The notes beneath the pieces were generated by a model. The model had not been told where the DNA came from, ran no database searches, and saw nothing but the letters and a program-made list of their open reading frames with translations. 27,341 bases of DNA from Tannerellaceae bacterium (lineage in GTDB: Bacteria; Bacteroidota; Bacteroidia; Bacteroidales; Tannerellaceae). A program made the position numbers and the translations under genes. Below are positions 8,230 through 15,715 of the stretch, in pieces (position 1 is the first letter of the stretch; each line of letters begins with the position of its first letter). The stretch lies in contig JAITHO010000184.1 in assembly GCA_031279915.1 (NCBI GenBank), forward strand, positions 1 through 27,341. The letters are read 5' to 3'.

Positions 8230-10612
8230 TAATGTTTTCCCTTAAGCCGATTTTCCTGATTGCTTGGTAGCGACATTCGTCGATGCAGAGGCCGCAACGC
8301 ACGCATGCCTCCACGTTTATCGTATGAAGCTCGTAAGGCGTATATGGTATGGCGTCGACGGGACAGGCTTTGGAACATTTTGTGCAGCCAATGCAATCCT
8401 GAGTTACGACGTACTTCACCATGTCTTTACAGGTTCCGGTGCGACAGCGACCGGCAGCATGCTCTTCATATTCGTTGCGGAAATATTTCAGAGTGGTGAG
8501 CACCGGATTGGGAGCCGTTTTTCCAAGTCCGCAGAGTGAAGATCGCTTAACGTTGGCTGCAAGCTCTTCGAGGAGATCGATGTCGGCCAATGTTCCCTTG
8601 CCGCTGCAGATTTTGTTCAGTATGTCGAGCATCCTGCGCGTACCGACGCGGCAGAAGGTGCATTTACCGCAAGACTGGTCGCAAGTAAAGCTAAGGAAGT
8701 AGCGAGCCACATCGACCATGCAATCATCTTCGCTCAGAACAACAAGCCCGCCCGATCCCATCATCGCTCCGAGTTTGGTGAGCGCATCAAAGTCGACGGG
8801 GCTATCGCAGAGCTCGGCCGGGATGCATCCCCCCGACGGCCCGCCTATCTGCACCGCTTTCAGTCTTCGACCGCCTTCCACTCCTCCACCTATATCTTCG
8901 ATGATTTGCCGTAGAGTTATCCCCATCGGAACTTCTATAAGCCCTCCGTGATTAATCTTGCCTGCCAGAGCAAAAACCTTGGTTCCTTTGCTTGATGCTG
9001 TTCCGACGCTGCTATAAACATCCGCTCCATGCTTCACGATGTAGGGAGCCTGGCTGAGGGTTTCGACGTTGTTGACGAGAGTGGGCAGCCCGTGCAATCC
9101 GCTGACGGCGGGGTATGGAGGCCGTTGCCGGGGAAATCCTCTGTCGCCTTCTATCGACGCGATGAGGGCTGTTTCTTCTCCGCAAACGAATGCTCCGGCT
9201 CCTTCGAACACTGATATGCTGAAGGAGAAGTCGCTGCCTGCGATATTATCCCCAACGAATCCCCTTTCGCGACAGAGCTCTACGGCGGTACGGATTCGCG
9301 TGACGGCAAGCGGATATTCGCTTCGGATGTAGAAGATCCCTTTGTCGGCTCCGACGGCGCATGCGGCTATCAGCATGCCTTCTATGACACGGAAAGGATA
9401 GGATTCGAGCATCATCCTGTCCATGAATGCTCCCGGATCGCCTTCGTCTCCATTACAGATCATGTACTTGCTCCGGCTTGGAACTGATGCCACTATCTCC
9501 CACTTCTTGCCGGTGGGGAATCCTCCGCCGCCACGTCCGCGCAGGCCGCTGCTGAGGATTGTTTGTATGATGTCGCTAGCGGGAGAGGCTATGGCTTTTT
9601 GCAGAGCTTCGAATCCTCCGTGAGCGATGTATTCGTCGATGTTGAGCGGAGCCAGCAGTCCGAATCCTTCGGTTGAGATATGCTTTTGGGCGGCGAGGAA
9701 TCGGCTAACGAGCCCTGTGCGCTCGTGCTCTGACTTCCATACGACGTTATTCCAGGTGATGTCTGTATGGAAGATGTCGATATGGCCGAGAATGTTGTTC
9801 TGCAAACGCTTCAGGTAGCCGGACGGCTTGAAGTGGCGGTGCAGGATTTCCTTTATCTCTATGGCCTTCACGTTTGGATAGCGGTGAATGCTTCCGTCGT
9901 CGCTCACTACGTCGATTAGCGGAACCTTATTGCATACTCCGACGCATCCCACGGGCTTTATTCCGACCTCAACGCCAAGCTGAGCCGATGCCGTTTGCAG
10001 TTCCTTGTAGATGTCGGCTGATCCGCTGGCCATGCAGCACGATCCCATGCCGAGACGCACTTCGCCGGCTACCTGCCGCTTGGCTTTACGGCTTTCCTCC
10101 TTCTCTTGCTCGGAGATGGATTGCAGGAAATCCTCTATCACTTCCTTTACTCTGCCGGGAACGACATGGCCGTAGATCTTTTCGTCTATCTGTACAACCG
10201 GGGCAAGGGTGCAGCATCCTAAGCAGGCGATCTTCTCGACAGAAAAAAGCCTGTCGGCGGAGCTTATCTCTCCTTCGGGAATCTCCAGATGGCGGATGAA
10301 TGCGTCGAAGACGTTGCCGGCGCCTTTCACGTGACAGGCCGTTCCGGTGCATACCCTTATCTGATGCTTTCCCAGAGGGATGTGGCGGAACTGAGTATAG
10401 AAGGTAGATACGCTAACCAGTTGCGCGCTGTCGATGTCCGTCTGCTCATATACTCGCTTCAATGCTTCGGAGGGAAGGTATCCGAACTCCGTCTGCAAGG
10501 CTTGCAGCAGCGGAATCACCATGCTTCTCGATCTCCCAACTGAGTTGATGATGGCGTCGGTGCGAGTCGGTATGTCGTTATGCTCGCTGTGATTGTTACA
10601 GGTGCAGCTCAT
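8207..10612 (-). CDS. Fused NuoE-NuoF NADH oxidoreductase subunit with C-terminal ferredoxin
   Basis: An 801-residue flavoprotein joining subunits that are often separate. Residues 1-165 are NuoE-like, with [2Fe-2S] ligands C88/C93 and C130/C134. Residues 185-262 form a second thioredoxin-like [2Fe-2S] domain (C192 or C193, C223, C227). The NuoF core follows, with the FMN/NADH loop GLRGRGGGGFPTGKKW at 356-371, NGDEGDPGAFMDR at 387-399, an SLBB part, and N3-type [4Fe-4S] ligands C648/C651/C654 and C694. The C-terminus has two ferredoxin motifs, C740-743-746-750 and C770-773-776-780. This layout matches HydB of trimeric [FeFe] hydrogenases or NAD-dependent formate dehydrogenases with HydC fused in front. 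It should exchange electrons among NADH, flavin and iron-sulfur carriers in the cytoplasm. The start overlaps the upstream gene by 4 nt (ATGA). Confidence 0.94.
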   Translation of the reverse strand: MSCTCNNHSEHNDIPTRTDAIINSVGRSRSMVIPLLQALQTEFGYLPSEALKRVYEQTDIDSAQLVSVSTFYTQFRHIPLGKHQIRVCTGTACHVKGAGNVFDAFIRHLEIPEGEISSADRLFSVEKIACLGCCTLAPVVQIDEKIYGHVVPGRVKEVIEDFLQSISEQEKEESRKAKRQVAGEVRLGMGSCCMASGSADIYKELQTASAQLGVEVGIKPVGCVGVCNKVPLIDVVSDDGSIHRYPNVKAIEIKEILHRHFKPSGYLKRLQNNILGHIDIFHTDITWNNVVWKSEHERTGLVSRFLAAQKHISTEGFGLLAPLNIDEYIAHGGFEALQKAIASPASDIIQTILSSGLRGRGGGGFPTGKKWEIVASVPSRSKYMICNGDEGDPGAFMDRMMLESYPFRVIEGMLIAACAVGADKGIFYIRSEYPLAVTRIRTAVELCRERGFVGDNIAGSDFSFSISVFEGAGAFVCGEETALIASIEGDRGFPRQRPPYPAVSGLHGLPTLVNNVETLSQAPYIVKHGADVYSSVGTASSKGTKVFALAGKINHGGLIEVPMGITLRQIIEDIGGGVEGGRRLKAVQIGGPSGGCIPAELCDSPVDFDALTKLGAMMGSGGLVVLSEDDCMVDVARYFLSFTCDQSCGKCTFCRVGTRRMLDILNKICSGKGTLADIDLLEELAANVKRSSLCGLGKTAPNPVLTTLKYFRNEYEEHAAGRCRTGTCKDMVKYVVTQDCIGCTKCSKACPVDAIPYTPYELHTINVEACVRCGLCIDECRYQAIRKIGLRENINEYEYSN

Positions 10613-12393
10613 GATTTGGATTTTTGTACGCAGTATAGTTGGTTATCGGAGCGAACGATTATGCGTCCGTCGGTGAAGGCCGGCGTTGCAAAGGTTCGCT
10701 GTCCGGTATCGAAGGAGTTCATTGGCGATAATTCGGAGTTAGCGGCGTAGATGAAGGCCTTACCGCTGTTGCTGAAGATATAGATCTTGCCTTCAACGAT
10801 CATCGGCGACGAATAAAATTCCGTGTTAGTCTCGTGCGCCGTTTTGAGCTCTCCGGTTTTGGCGTCGTAGCATGCCAGAACGCCGTAGCTGGTTGCGACG
10901 AAGACGTTGTCGGCGGTGGCGGCTGGAGATGACACCTCCGGAAGATAGTCGTTGGCTTCCCATCGTTTCTCGCCCGTAGCGGCATCTACTGCGATGAGCG
11001 ATGCATATTCGCTGGCTCCGAAAACCAGTCCGTTGGCGCTGCAAGGGCTGGATGCTACCTCTCCGCTGAGGAAGGGGACGGCCCAGTTCTGCGCTCCGCT
11101 ACCGGGATCGTAGGAGGTCAGATTGGGATTGCCCATCAGTATGAGCTGTGGTTTGCGATCGACGTAGGCTATGATGGGCGAGCTCCAGGTTATTTTATCG
11201 GTTCTTACTTTGTTCCAGCGTTCGGCTCCGGTGGCCATGTCTAAAGCCAGCAGTCGAGGCGAATTACTGTTGTCGTATTGAACGATCAGCGTGTTGCCTA
11301 AGGATATCAGGGATGAAGCGTAGCCGTAGTGGTTTGTGGGCACTCCCAGATTTTTCGCCCAGAGCCGTTGTCCGTCGATGTCGGCGCAGATTATATCTCC
11401 GGTGGCGAAGATGGCTGCCACTTGCTTCCCGTTGGTTGTGACGGTGGAGGCTGCAAGCCCCGTGTCGTGCGTCGTTTCGGGCATAGCCGATGGCGATCCG
11501 GGGATGTTGTCGGCTGCGATCTGCCAGCGGAGCTTTCCGGTATGAAGGTCGTAGCAGTAGAGTTCCCGAGCATGTTCGTCGGCTCCTGTGATGAAGATAT
11601 TGTTGCCGTTCAGAACAGGCGAGTTATATCCATGCCGGGGGATGTCGCTCTTCCATGCGATGTTCTCTCCGGTACTGAGATTCCACTGCGTGGGAATGTT
11701 GCTTGCAGGCGATACGGCGGAGGCATTGTTTCCGCGGAAGCTGTTGTGCGTAACCTTGGGAGCCTCCGGCTGGGCGGCTATCGAATCGGGGAGGGCTTCC
11801 CCTGCCTCCTCGGCAATGATTTGGCTTGCGGTATCGGCTGGGAGATCGCCGACGGGAGGCATCTCCGAGTAATCGTTCGAGGGAGATTCGCTTGGAGAGG
11901 CTGCCTCGGCTACCTCCTTCCCCCCTCCTTTATCTGCGCCCAGATGCGGAGAGGATAGGAATGCGAAAACCAGAGCGGCAACGGCAACGAATCCCGCTAC
12001 CCAGTGCACATATTTCCGAGCCTGTGTTTTATACGCCCAGTCGTCGATCGGATCTATTTCCTTGCCCGGGAGATTCTTCTCCTTCCCGAAATATATACGC
12101 GAAGCGACTACGAACACCGCCAACATACCTATCAGGATATAAACCCCGCTCATCAAATGGTCGACCCTCACGAAGTAGGCTCGGCGAGCCAGCAGATCGA
12201 GCCGGCGAATCTGTTCCTGCAGCTCCGCGTTATCGGCATTAGCGTCGTTTATCTGCTTCAAAGTCTCAATAACCTCGGTTTGCAGTGGATTAAATCCGCG
12301 CACCTGAAAATAATTTGTGATGAGCATAGCCGAAAATGCTACTATGAAAACCGCCGATACGATGGCTATGTTTCTTGCAATTTTGCGATTCAT
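10609..12393 (-). CDS. Membrane-anchored PQQ_2-type beta-propeller with three TM segments
   Basis: A 594-residue protein with membrane segments at about 7-28, 81-101 and 128-147. The loop between the first two (29-78) is strongly helical and charged and looks like a short coiled coil. A Pro/Ala/Glu/Ser-rich linker at 150-215 leads into a BamB-like propeller starting at SFRGNNASAV (218-227) and ending with TDGRIIVRSDNQLYCVQ. Three crossings with an inside N-terminus would put the propeller outside the cytoplasm. The ATG at 12393 is preferred because it forms an ATGA overlap with the polyferredoxin gene; an upstream in-frame ATG at 12444 would overlap it by 55 nt. Its place between the membrane polyferredoxin and NuoEF suggests a scaffold or partner for that complex (inference). 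Confidence 0.87.
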   Translation of the reverse strand: MNRKIARNIAIVSAVFIVAFSAMLITNYFQVRGFNPLQTEVIETLKQINDANADNAELQEQIRRLDLLARRAYFVRVDHLMSGVYILIGMLAVFVVASRIYFGKEKNLPGKEIDPIDDWAYKTQARKYVHWVAGFVAVAALVFAFLSSPHLGADKGGGKEVAEAASPSESPSNDYSEMPPVGDLPADTASQIIAEEAGEALPDSIAAQPEAPKVTHNSFRGNNASAVSPASNIPTQWNLSTGENIAWKSDIPRHGYNSPVLNGNNIFITGADEHARELYCYDLHTGKLRWQIAADNIPGSPSAMPETTHDTGLAASTVTTNGKQVAAIFATGDIICADIDGQRLWAKNLGVPTNHYGYASSLISLGNTLIVQYDNSNSPRLLALDMATGAERWNKVRTDKITWSSPIIAYVDRKPQLILMGNPNLTSYDPGSGAQNWAVPFLSGEVASSPCSANGLVFGASEYASLIAVDAATGEKRWEANDYLPEVSSPAATADNVFVATSYGVLACYDAKTGELKTAHETNTEFYSSPMIVEGKIYIFSNSGKAFIYAANSELSPMNSFDTGQRTFATPAFTDGRIIVRSDNQLYCVQKSKS

Positions 12394-13658
12394 TGTATGA
12401 TACTTAATTTGTTTTGCGGACAATAGGCGAAGCATCTCCCACAATTGATGCAGGCTGCCCGGTCTATCTCATAAGTTTTCCTCGTTCGCTTTACCGAGAG
12501 GCCGATCAGGGTGAGACCAACGACGAGCCCTATCGCTCCGCCGGCAATGCCCGAATAGGTTCTGAACTGACGGCGAATCTCGGCAGTTCGCGCCGAGAGC
12601 TCTTCAATGGTGCCTCCCTGTGCGAAGAATACTTCGACGTCGACGGGCTGAATGTTTTGCGGATTTACTTCGTTGCGCATCACCTGTTCGTATAGCCGCA
12701 CGTCCTTGTTCGCGCCGGCAAGCAATGGACTGATCGCGTTCATCCCAAAAGCTCCGGCCGCAGCCGCCACCGGAAGCAAAACGAAATACGCCAGCAATCG
12801 CCTCACCCCATCCATCCTACTTTCCTTCACCTTATTCTCAAAGGGAGGGCGGATGGCGTCAACAGGGCATGCGTTAAGGCAAAGATCGCAGTTGATACAC
12901 TCCTTAGTGATGCTCATATTCCGCACAGACACTCGCGAAAACAGGCTCAGCAGCGCACCATACGGACAGAGGAACCTGCAAAACGGACGGCCCGTGAAAA
13001 CCGCCGCCAGCAGCAACAAGCCTCCGAACGCTATCATCCCCATATCCCCACCCATCCTGAAGATGCCGACAAAAGGATCGAAACGGCAAACAATAAAACT
13101 GCTGCGCGTGGCCGCATACAGCAGCGCAAACGAGAGATACGCCCAAGGTATAACGCCCAAAACTGCCGAAATCGACCGCGACAAACGATAATTCCGTATG
13201 TTGACAATCTCCTGCAAGGCTCCGAGAGGACATACGCCCGAACAAAAAACCCGCCCAAACAAAAACGTGAACACCACCGGCAGTATGAAAAACAAGAAGA
13301 CCACTATCGGCAGCGTATAGGATGCGTCAACAAAGGCCAGCGTAACGTTCTGCACCGACCCTATGCTGCAAACGCATCCGCTACGGAAAAAGCCGAAGTA
13401 GAGTACCGACACAACAGAGATAATCAGCATCGGAGCCCGCTTCCTACGCTTCAAAGTCGCCCAGGCAACCACGCCCATCATCGCCACCAGCAAAAAAATA
13501 TCGACCGCACTCCACAGCGCTTCGTTCGGCGCAGAATACTGCAAGTCGGGATACTGATAGCCCGACTCAAAATCCGGTTTGGGGAACCTGTTCTGGGACG
13601 CAATCGGCATCGCTGCAGAAATTACGCCCAATAATGCTGCTAATTTTCCTCTCCTCAT
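12390..13658 (-). CDS. NapH/NosR-like membrane polyferredoxin
   Basis: A 422-residue membrane protein with a cleavable-looking leader ending in PIASQ (about 1-21) and membrane segments near 49-69, 77-93, 115-135, 166-186, 205-222, 288-308 and 368-388. It has the NapH/NosR/CcoG-type paired motifs FCSGVCPLG (C139, C143) and FCRFLCPYG (C227, C231), a CVCSIGSVQN element at 95-104, a ferredoxin motif C254-257-260-264P, and a final one C403-406-409-413P. Such proteins move electrons between the membrane pool and iron-sulfur partners on either side. It is the first gene after the 472-nt repeat-bearing gap and is translationally coupled to the propeller gene after it. A TTTG at about 46 nt before the start could be a -33 element, but no good -7 box accompanies it. 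Confidence 0.88.
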   Translation of the reverse strand: MRRGKLAALLGVISAAMPIASQNRFPKPDFESGYQYPDLQYSAPNEALWSAVDIFLLVAMMGVVAWATLKRRKRAPMLIISVVSVLYFGFFRSGCVCSIGSVQNVTLAFVDASYTLPIVVFLFFILPVVFTFLFGRVFCSGVCPLGALQEIVNIRNYRLSRSISAVLGVIPWAYLSFALLYAATRSSFIVCRFDPFVGIFRMGGDMGMIAFGGLLLLAAVFTGRPFCRFLCPYGALLSLFSRVSVRNMSITKECINCDLCLNACPVDAIRPPFENKVKESRMDGVRRLLAYFVLLPVAAAAGAFGMNAISPLLAGANKDVRLYEQVMRNEVNPQNIQPVDVEVFFAQGGTIEELSARTAEIRRQFRTYSGIAGGAIGLVVGLTLIGLSVKRTRKTYEIDRAACINCGRCFAYCPQNKLSIIQ

Positions 13659-13722
13659 ATTAATTTATAGACTTCAATAATGTTTATACCCTGATTTTTC
13701 GCGGCTCAAAGGCTCTTAAAAT

Positions 13723-13995
13723 GTCATTTGTCTGCGAAAAATTGATTCGTTAAGAAGTGTCATGCCGATTCCTTGCGAAAAATTGATTCGTTAAAAAGTG
13801 TCATGCCGATTCCTTGCGAGAAATTGATTCGTTAAAAAGTGTCATGCCGATTCTCTGCGAAAAATTGATTCGTTAAAAAGTGTCATGCCGATTCTTTGCG
13901 AGAAATTGATTCGTTAAAAAGTGTCATGCCGATTCCTTGCGAAAAATTGATTCGTTAAAAAGTGACGTCACTTTTCCTTGCGAAAAATTGATTCG
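13723..13995 (+). repeat. 41-bp tandem repeat array 2
   Basis: Five consecutive 41-bp units at 13759, 13800, 13841, 13882 and 13923 are nearly identical, flanked by a shortened unit (13723-13758) and a variant one (13964-13995). Units read GTCATGCCGATTCCTTGCGA and then AAAATTGATTCGTTAAAAAGT. They match array 1 except that ATAAAG is replaced by ATGCCG. The array fills much of the 472-nt gap between the exported ferredoxin gene and the membrane polyferredoxin gene. The remainder (13997-14130) contains no gene or recognisable site. The period is not a multiple of three and no protein is predicted across it. Confidence 0.96.
13958..13975. other. 18-bp perfect palindrome at the end of array 2
   Basis: AAAAGTGACGTCACTTTT reads the same on both strands. 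It is created where the last repeat unit has ACGTCACTT in place of the usual TCATGCCGA. It could be a regulator-binding site or a by-product of a repeat boundary; nothing else in the sequence decides this. Confidence 0.5.
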
Positions 13996-14130
13996 GGCAA
14001 TCGCTATTTTGAGCCGGCCTGCGACAGTATAATTCAGGCTTTAGCAATGCTGCGCCGGCTTGCAGGAAAGTTGCTTGCCCCCTTGCAATCAGGCGATGGC
14101 TTGCGGAAAATCTTGGCAGGCCTTCGAGCT

Positions 14131-14706
14131 TCATCCGTCCTTCAAGAGATATGACTTTGAGGCGTCGACACGCTGAATCGCTCCGGATGGACATACCCTG
14201 GAGATTTTGCACTCGTTGCAAGCCTCGCAAAGATCTTGTTTGACCTGAAGATAAAGCGAGCCGTTGCCAAAGGAGTTGCATCCCTTGGCGCACTTGCCGC
14301 ATCCGTTGCAAAGGCTTTCGGCTATGGTATACTCGAAGTAGGGATCCTCAACGAACTTTCGCTGTATGGCGCCGGTGGGGCACATCAGGTTCTCGGCAGC
14401 AGTGTTGAGGTCTTTCACGTTCGATCTATAATAACCGCCGCAGAGGTCGCAGTATCCGCACACGCGGTTGGCATGAACGCATTTCACTGCGGATACGGCC
14501 AAGACGCAATTGGTCTCGCATTTTCCGCAGAAGGTACATTTAGCCGGATCTATCTGCCAGAAAACTCCGCCATCCTTGCCCGTTCGCGAGAGGGCCAAGC
14601 CCGATATTCCCGCCACGGCCGCTCCAGCCGTTATCGATCCGCAGAGCCTCAGGAAGCGTTTGCGGGATATGGGATCGCTCATTTTCTTATCCATAGCCTT
14701 ATGCAT
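14131..14706 (-). CDS. Probably exported four-cluster ferredoxin (NapG-like)
   Basis: A 191-residue iron-sulfur protein. The N-terminus has a Tat-like leader, SRKRFLRLCG at 14-23 followed by a hydrophobic, Ala/Gly-rich stretch to about 40; the twin arginine is RK rather than RR, so export by Tat is likely but not certain. Cysteines form four sets: C57-60-63-67, C83-86-89 with C109-Pro, C133-136-139-143, and C160-163-166 with C172-Pro. This suggests up to four [4Fe-4S] clusters in the envelope, as in NapG or MauM-type electron carriers. The start at 14706 overlaps the NHL gene by 8 nt; Met5 (14694) and Met9 (14682) are alternatives. Together with the membrane polyferredoxin downstream it resembles a NapGH pair. 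Confidence 0.86.
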   Translation of the reverse strand: MHKAMDKKMSDPISRKRFLRLCGSITAGAAVAGISGLALSRTGKDGGVFWQIDPAKCTFCGKCETNCVLAVSAVKCVHANRVCGYCDLCGGYYRSNVKDLNTAAENLMCPTGAIQRKFVEDPYFEYTIAESLCNGCGKCAKGCNSFGNGSLYLQVKQDLCEACNECKISRVCPSGAIQRVDASKSYLLKDG

Positions 14707-15697
14707 TCCTTAGGCGGCAATCCACTCCGCAGCCCGAACAGGCGCCGGATGCAGCCAGCTTAGTATCGTATTCGTAAACCCTCACCTGATTGGCGCCGGC
14801 CGTAAAGAGCTTGGCGCCGGCAATCTTCACCTTGCTGGCCGCCGTGCCGCCTTCGCCCAGCATCTTGCTGTCAAGCAATAGGGAGCGGAAGCTGCCGTCG
14901 GCCGAGTAACAGCTTATGCGCGGATAGCCTTTTTCGGAGGAGATAATCTCGCCCGTGGGTGTGGCCGTCAGATAAACGGGGTTGCAGCATCCGCAAAAAT
15001 ATCCTTCGCCGCCTCCTGCCGAGCCGAATTTGCCCAAGTAATCGCCCTTGAGCGAATACATTTCAACCTGATGCCGTCCGGAATTAGAGCAATATATCTT
15101 GCCGTTGGCGTAGGTAATGCCAAATGTGAGGCTGGGAATTATGAAGCGGTTAGGGCTGTCGATGAAGCGAACGAAATCGCCGCTCCGAGTGTATTGACAG
15201 ACGTTGTTGTTATCGCGATCGGTCACGAAAACGAAGTCTTCGGCGAGAGCGAAAGAGCAGTAATCCGACAGCTGGCTGCAGGCCTCCCATTCTCTCAGCA
15301 GCTTTCCTTCATGCGAATATACGGCGATGGAGGTCTGGCGGAGAAGGTATATACCCTCTGCATCAACGGCGATGTCTCGGGTGGATTCTCCCATGATGTT
15401 GAAGCGCGAAAGCGTCTTGCCGTAATCGTCCATAACCGTGAGCAGTCCTGCGCCGGCCACGTAGAGCTTTCCCTCGTGCTGTTCAAAGGCCTCGATGCCT
15501 CCCTGGGCAGTGAATACAACCGTCGGCTTGTATGGCGACACAAAGGAGGAGGATTCGGGGCTATCGCCGGATGCCGAAGCCTGGCCCTCCTTTTTCAGGC
15601 TCTTGCTCACAACAACAGCGGATACGCCGGTGATTGCTCCTCCGGCCACAATGGTACCTACGGTTCTGAAAAATTTCTTTCGAGATATGTTTCCCAT
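14699..15697 (-). CDS. Exported NHL-type six-bladed beta-propeller with C-terminal Cys tail
   Basis: A 332-residue protein. A Tat-like leader (ISRKKFFRTVG, then a hydrophobic stretch to about 30) again has RK instead of RR. The body shows NHL/SMP-30 style blades, for example DRDNNNVCQYTRSGDFVRF and KIYCSNSGRHQVEMYSLKG. The last residues contain C320-x2-C323-x3-C327 (ACSGCGVDC), which could hold a metal or cluster or form disulfides; the neighbouring paralogue lacks it. It is clearly homologous to the next gene upstream (15716-16621), sharing REWEACS, NxCQY, YCxNxGRHxVE, GCxNP and SSEKGxPR. It lies 18 nt after that gene and overlaps the ferredoxin gene, so the three are probably co-translated. 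Its role is unknown. Confidence 0.83.
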   Translation of the reverse strand: MGNISRKKFFRTVGTIVAGGAITGVSAVVVSKSLKKEGQASASGDSPESSSFVSPYKPTVVFTAQGGIEAFEQHEGKLYVAGAGLLTVMDDYGKTLSRFNIMGESTRDIAVDAEGIYLLRQTSIAVYSHEGKLLREWEACSQLSDYCSFALAEDFVFVTDRDNNNVCQYTRSGDFVRFIDSPNRFIIPSLTFGITYANGKIYCSNSGRHQVEMYSLKGDYLGKFGSAGGGEGYFCGCCNPVYLTATPTGEIISSEKGYPRISCYSADGSFRSLLLDSKMLGEGGTAASKVKIAGAKLFTAGANQVRVYEYDTKLAASGACSGCGVDCRLRNA

Positions 15698-15715
15698 GAT
15701 TTAGTTAATATGTTC

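Noticed and set aside
13723..13995. CRISPR array
   Set aside because: The 41-bp units abut directly with no unique spacers, and no cas genes are nearby.
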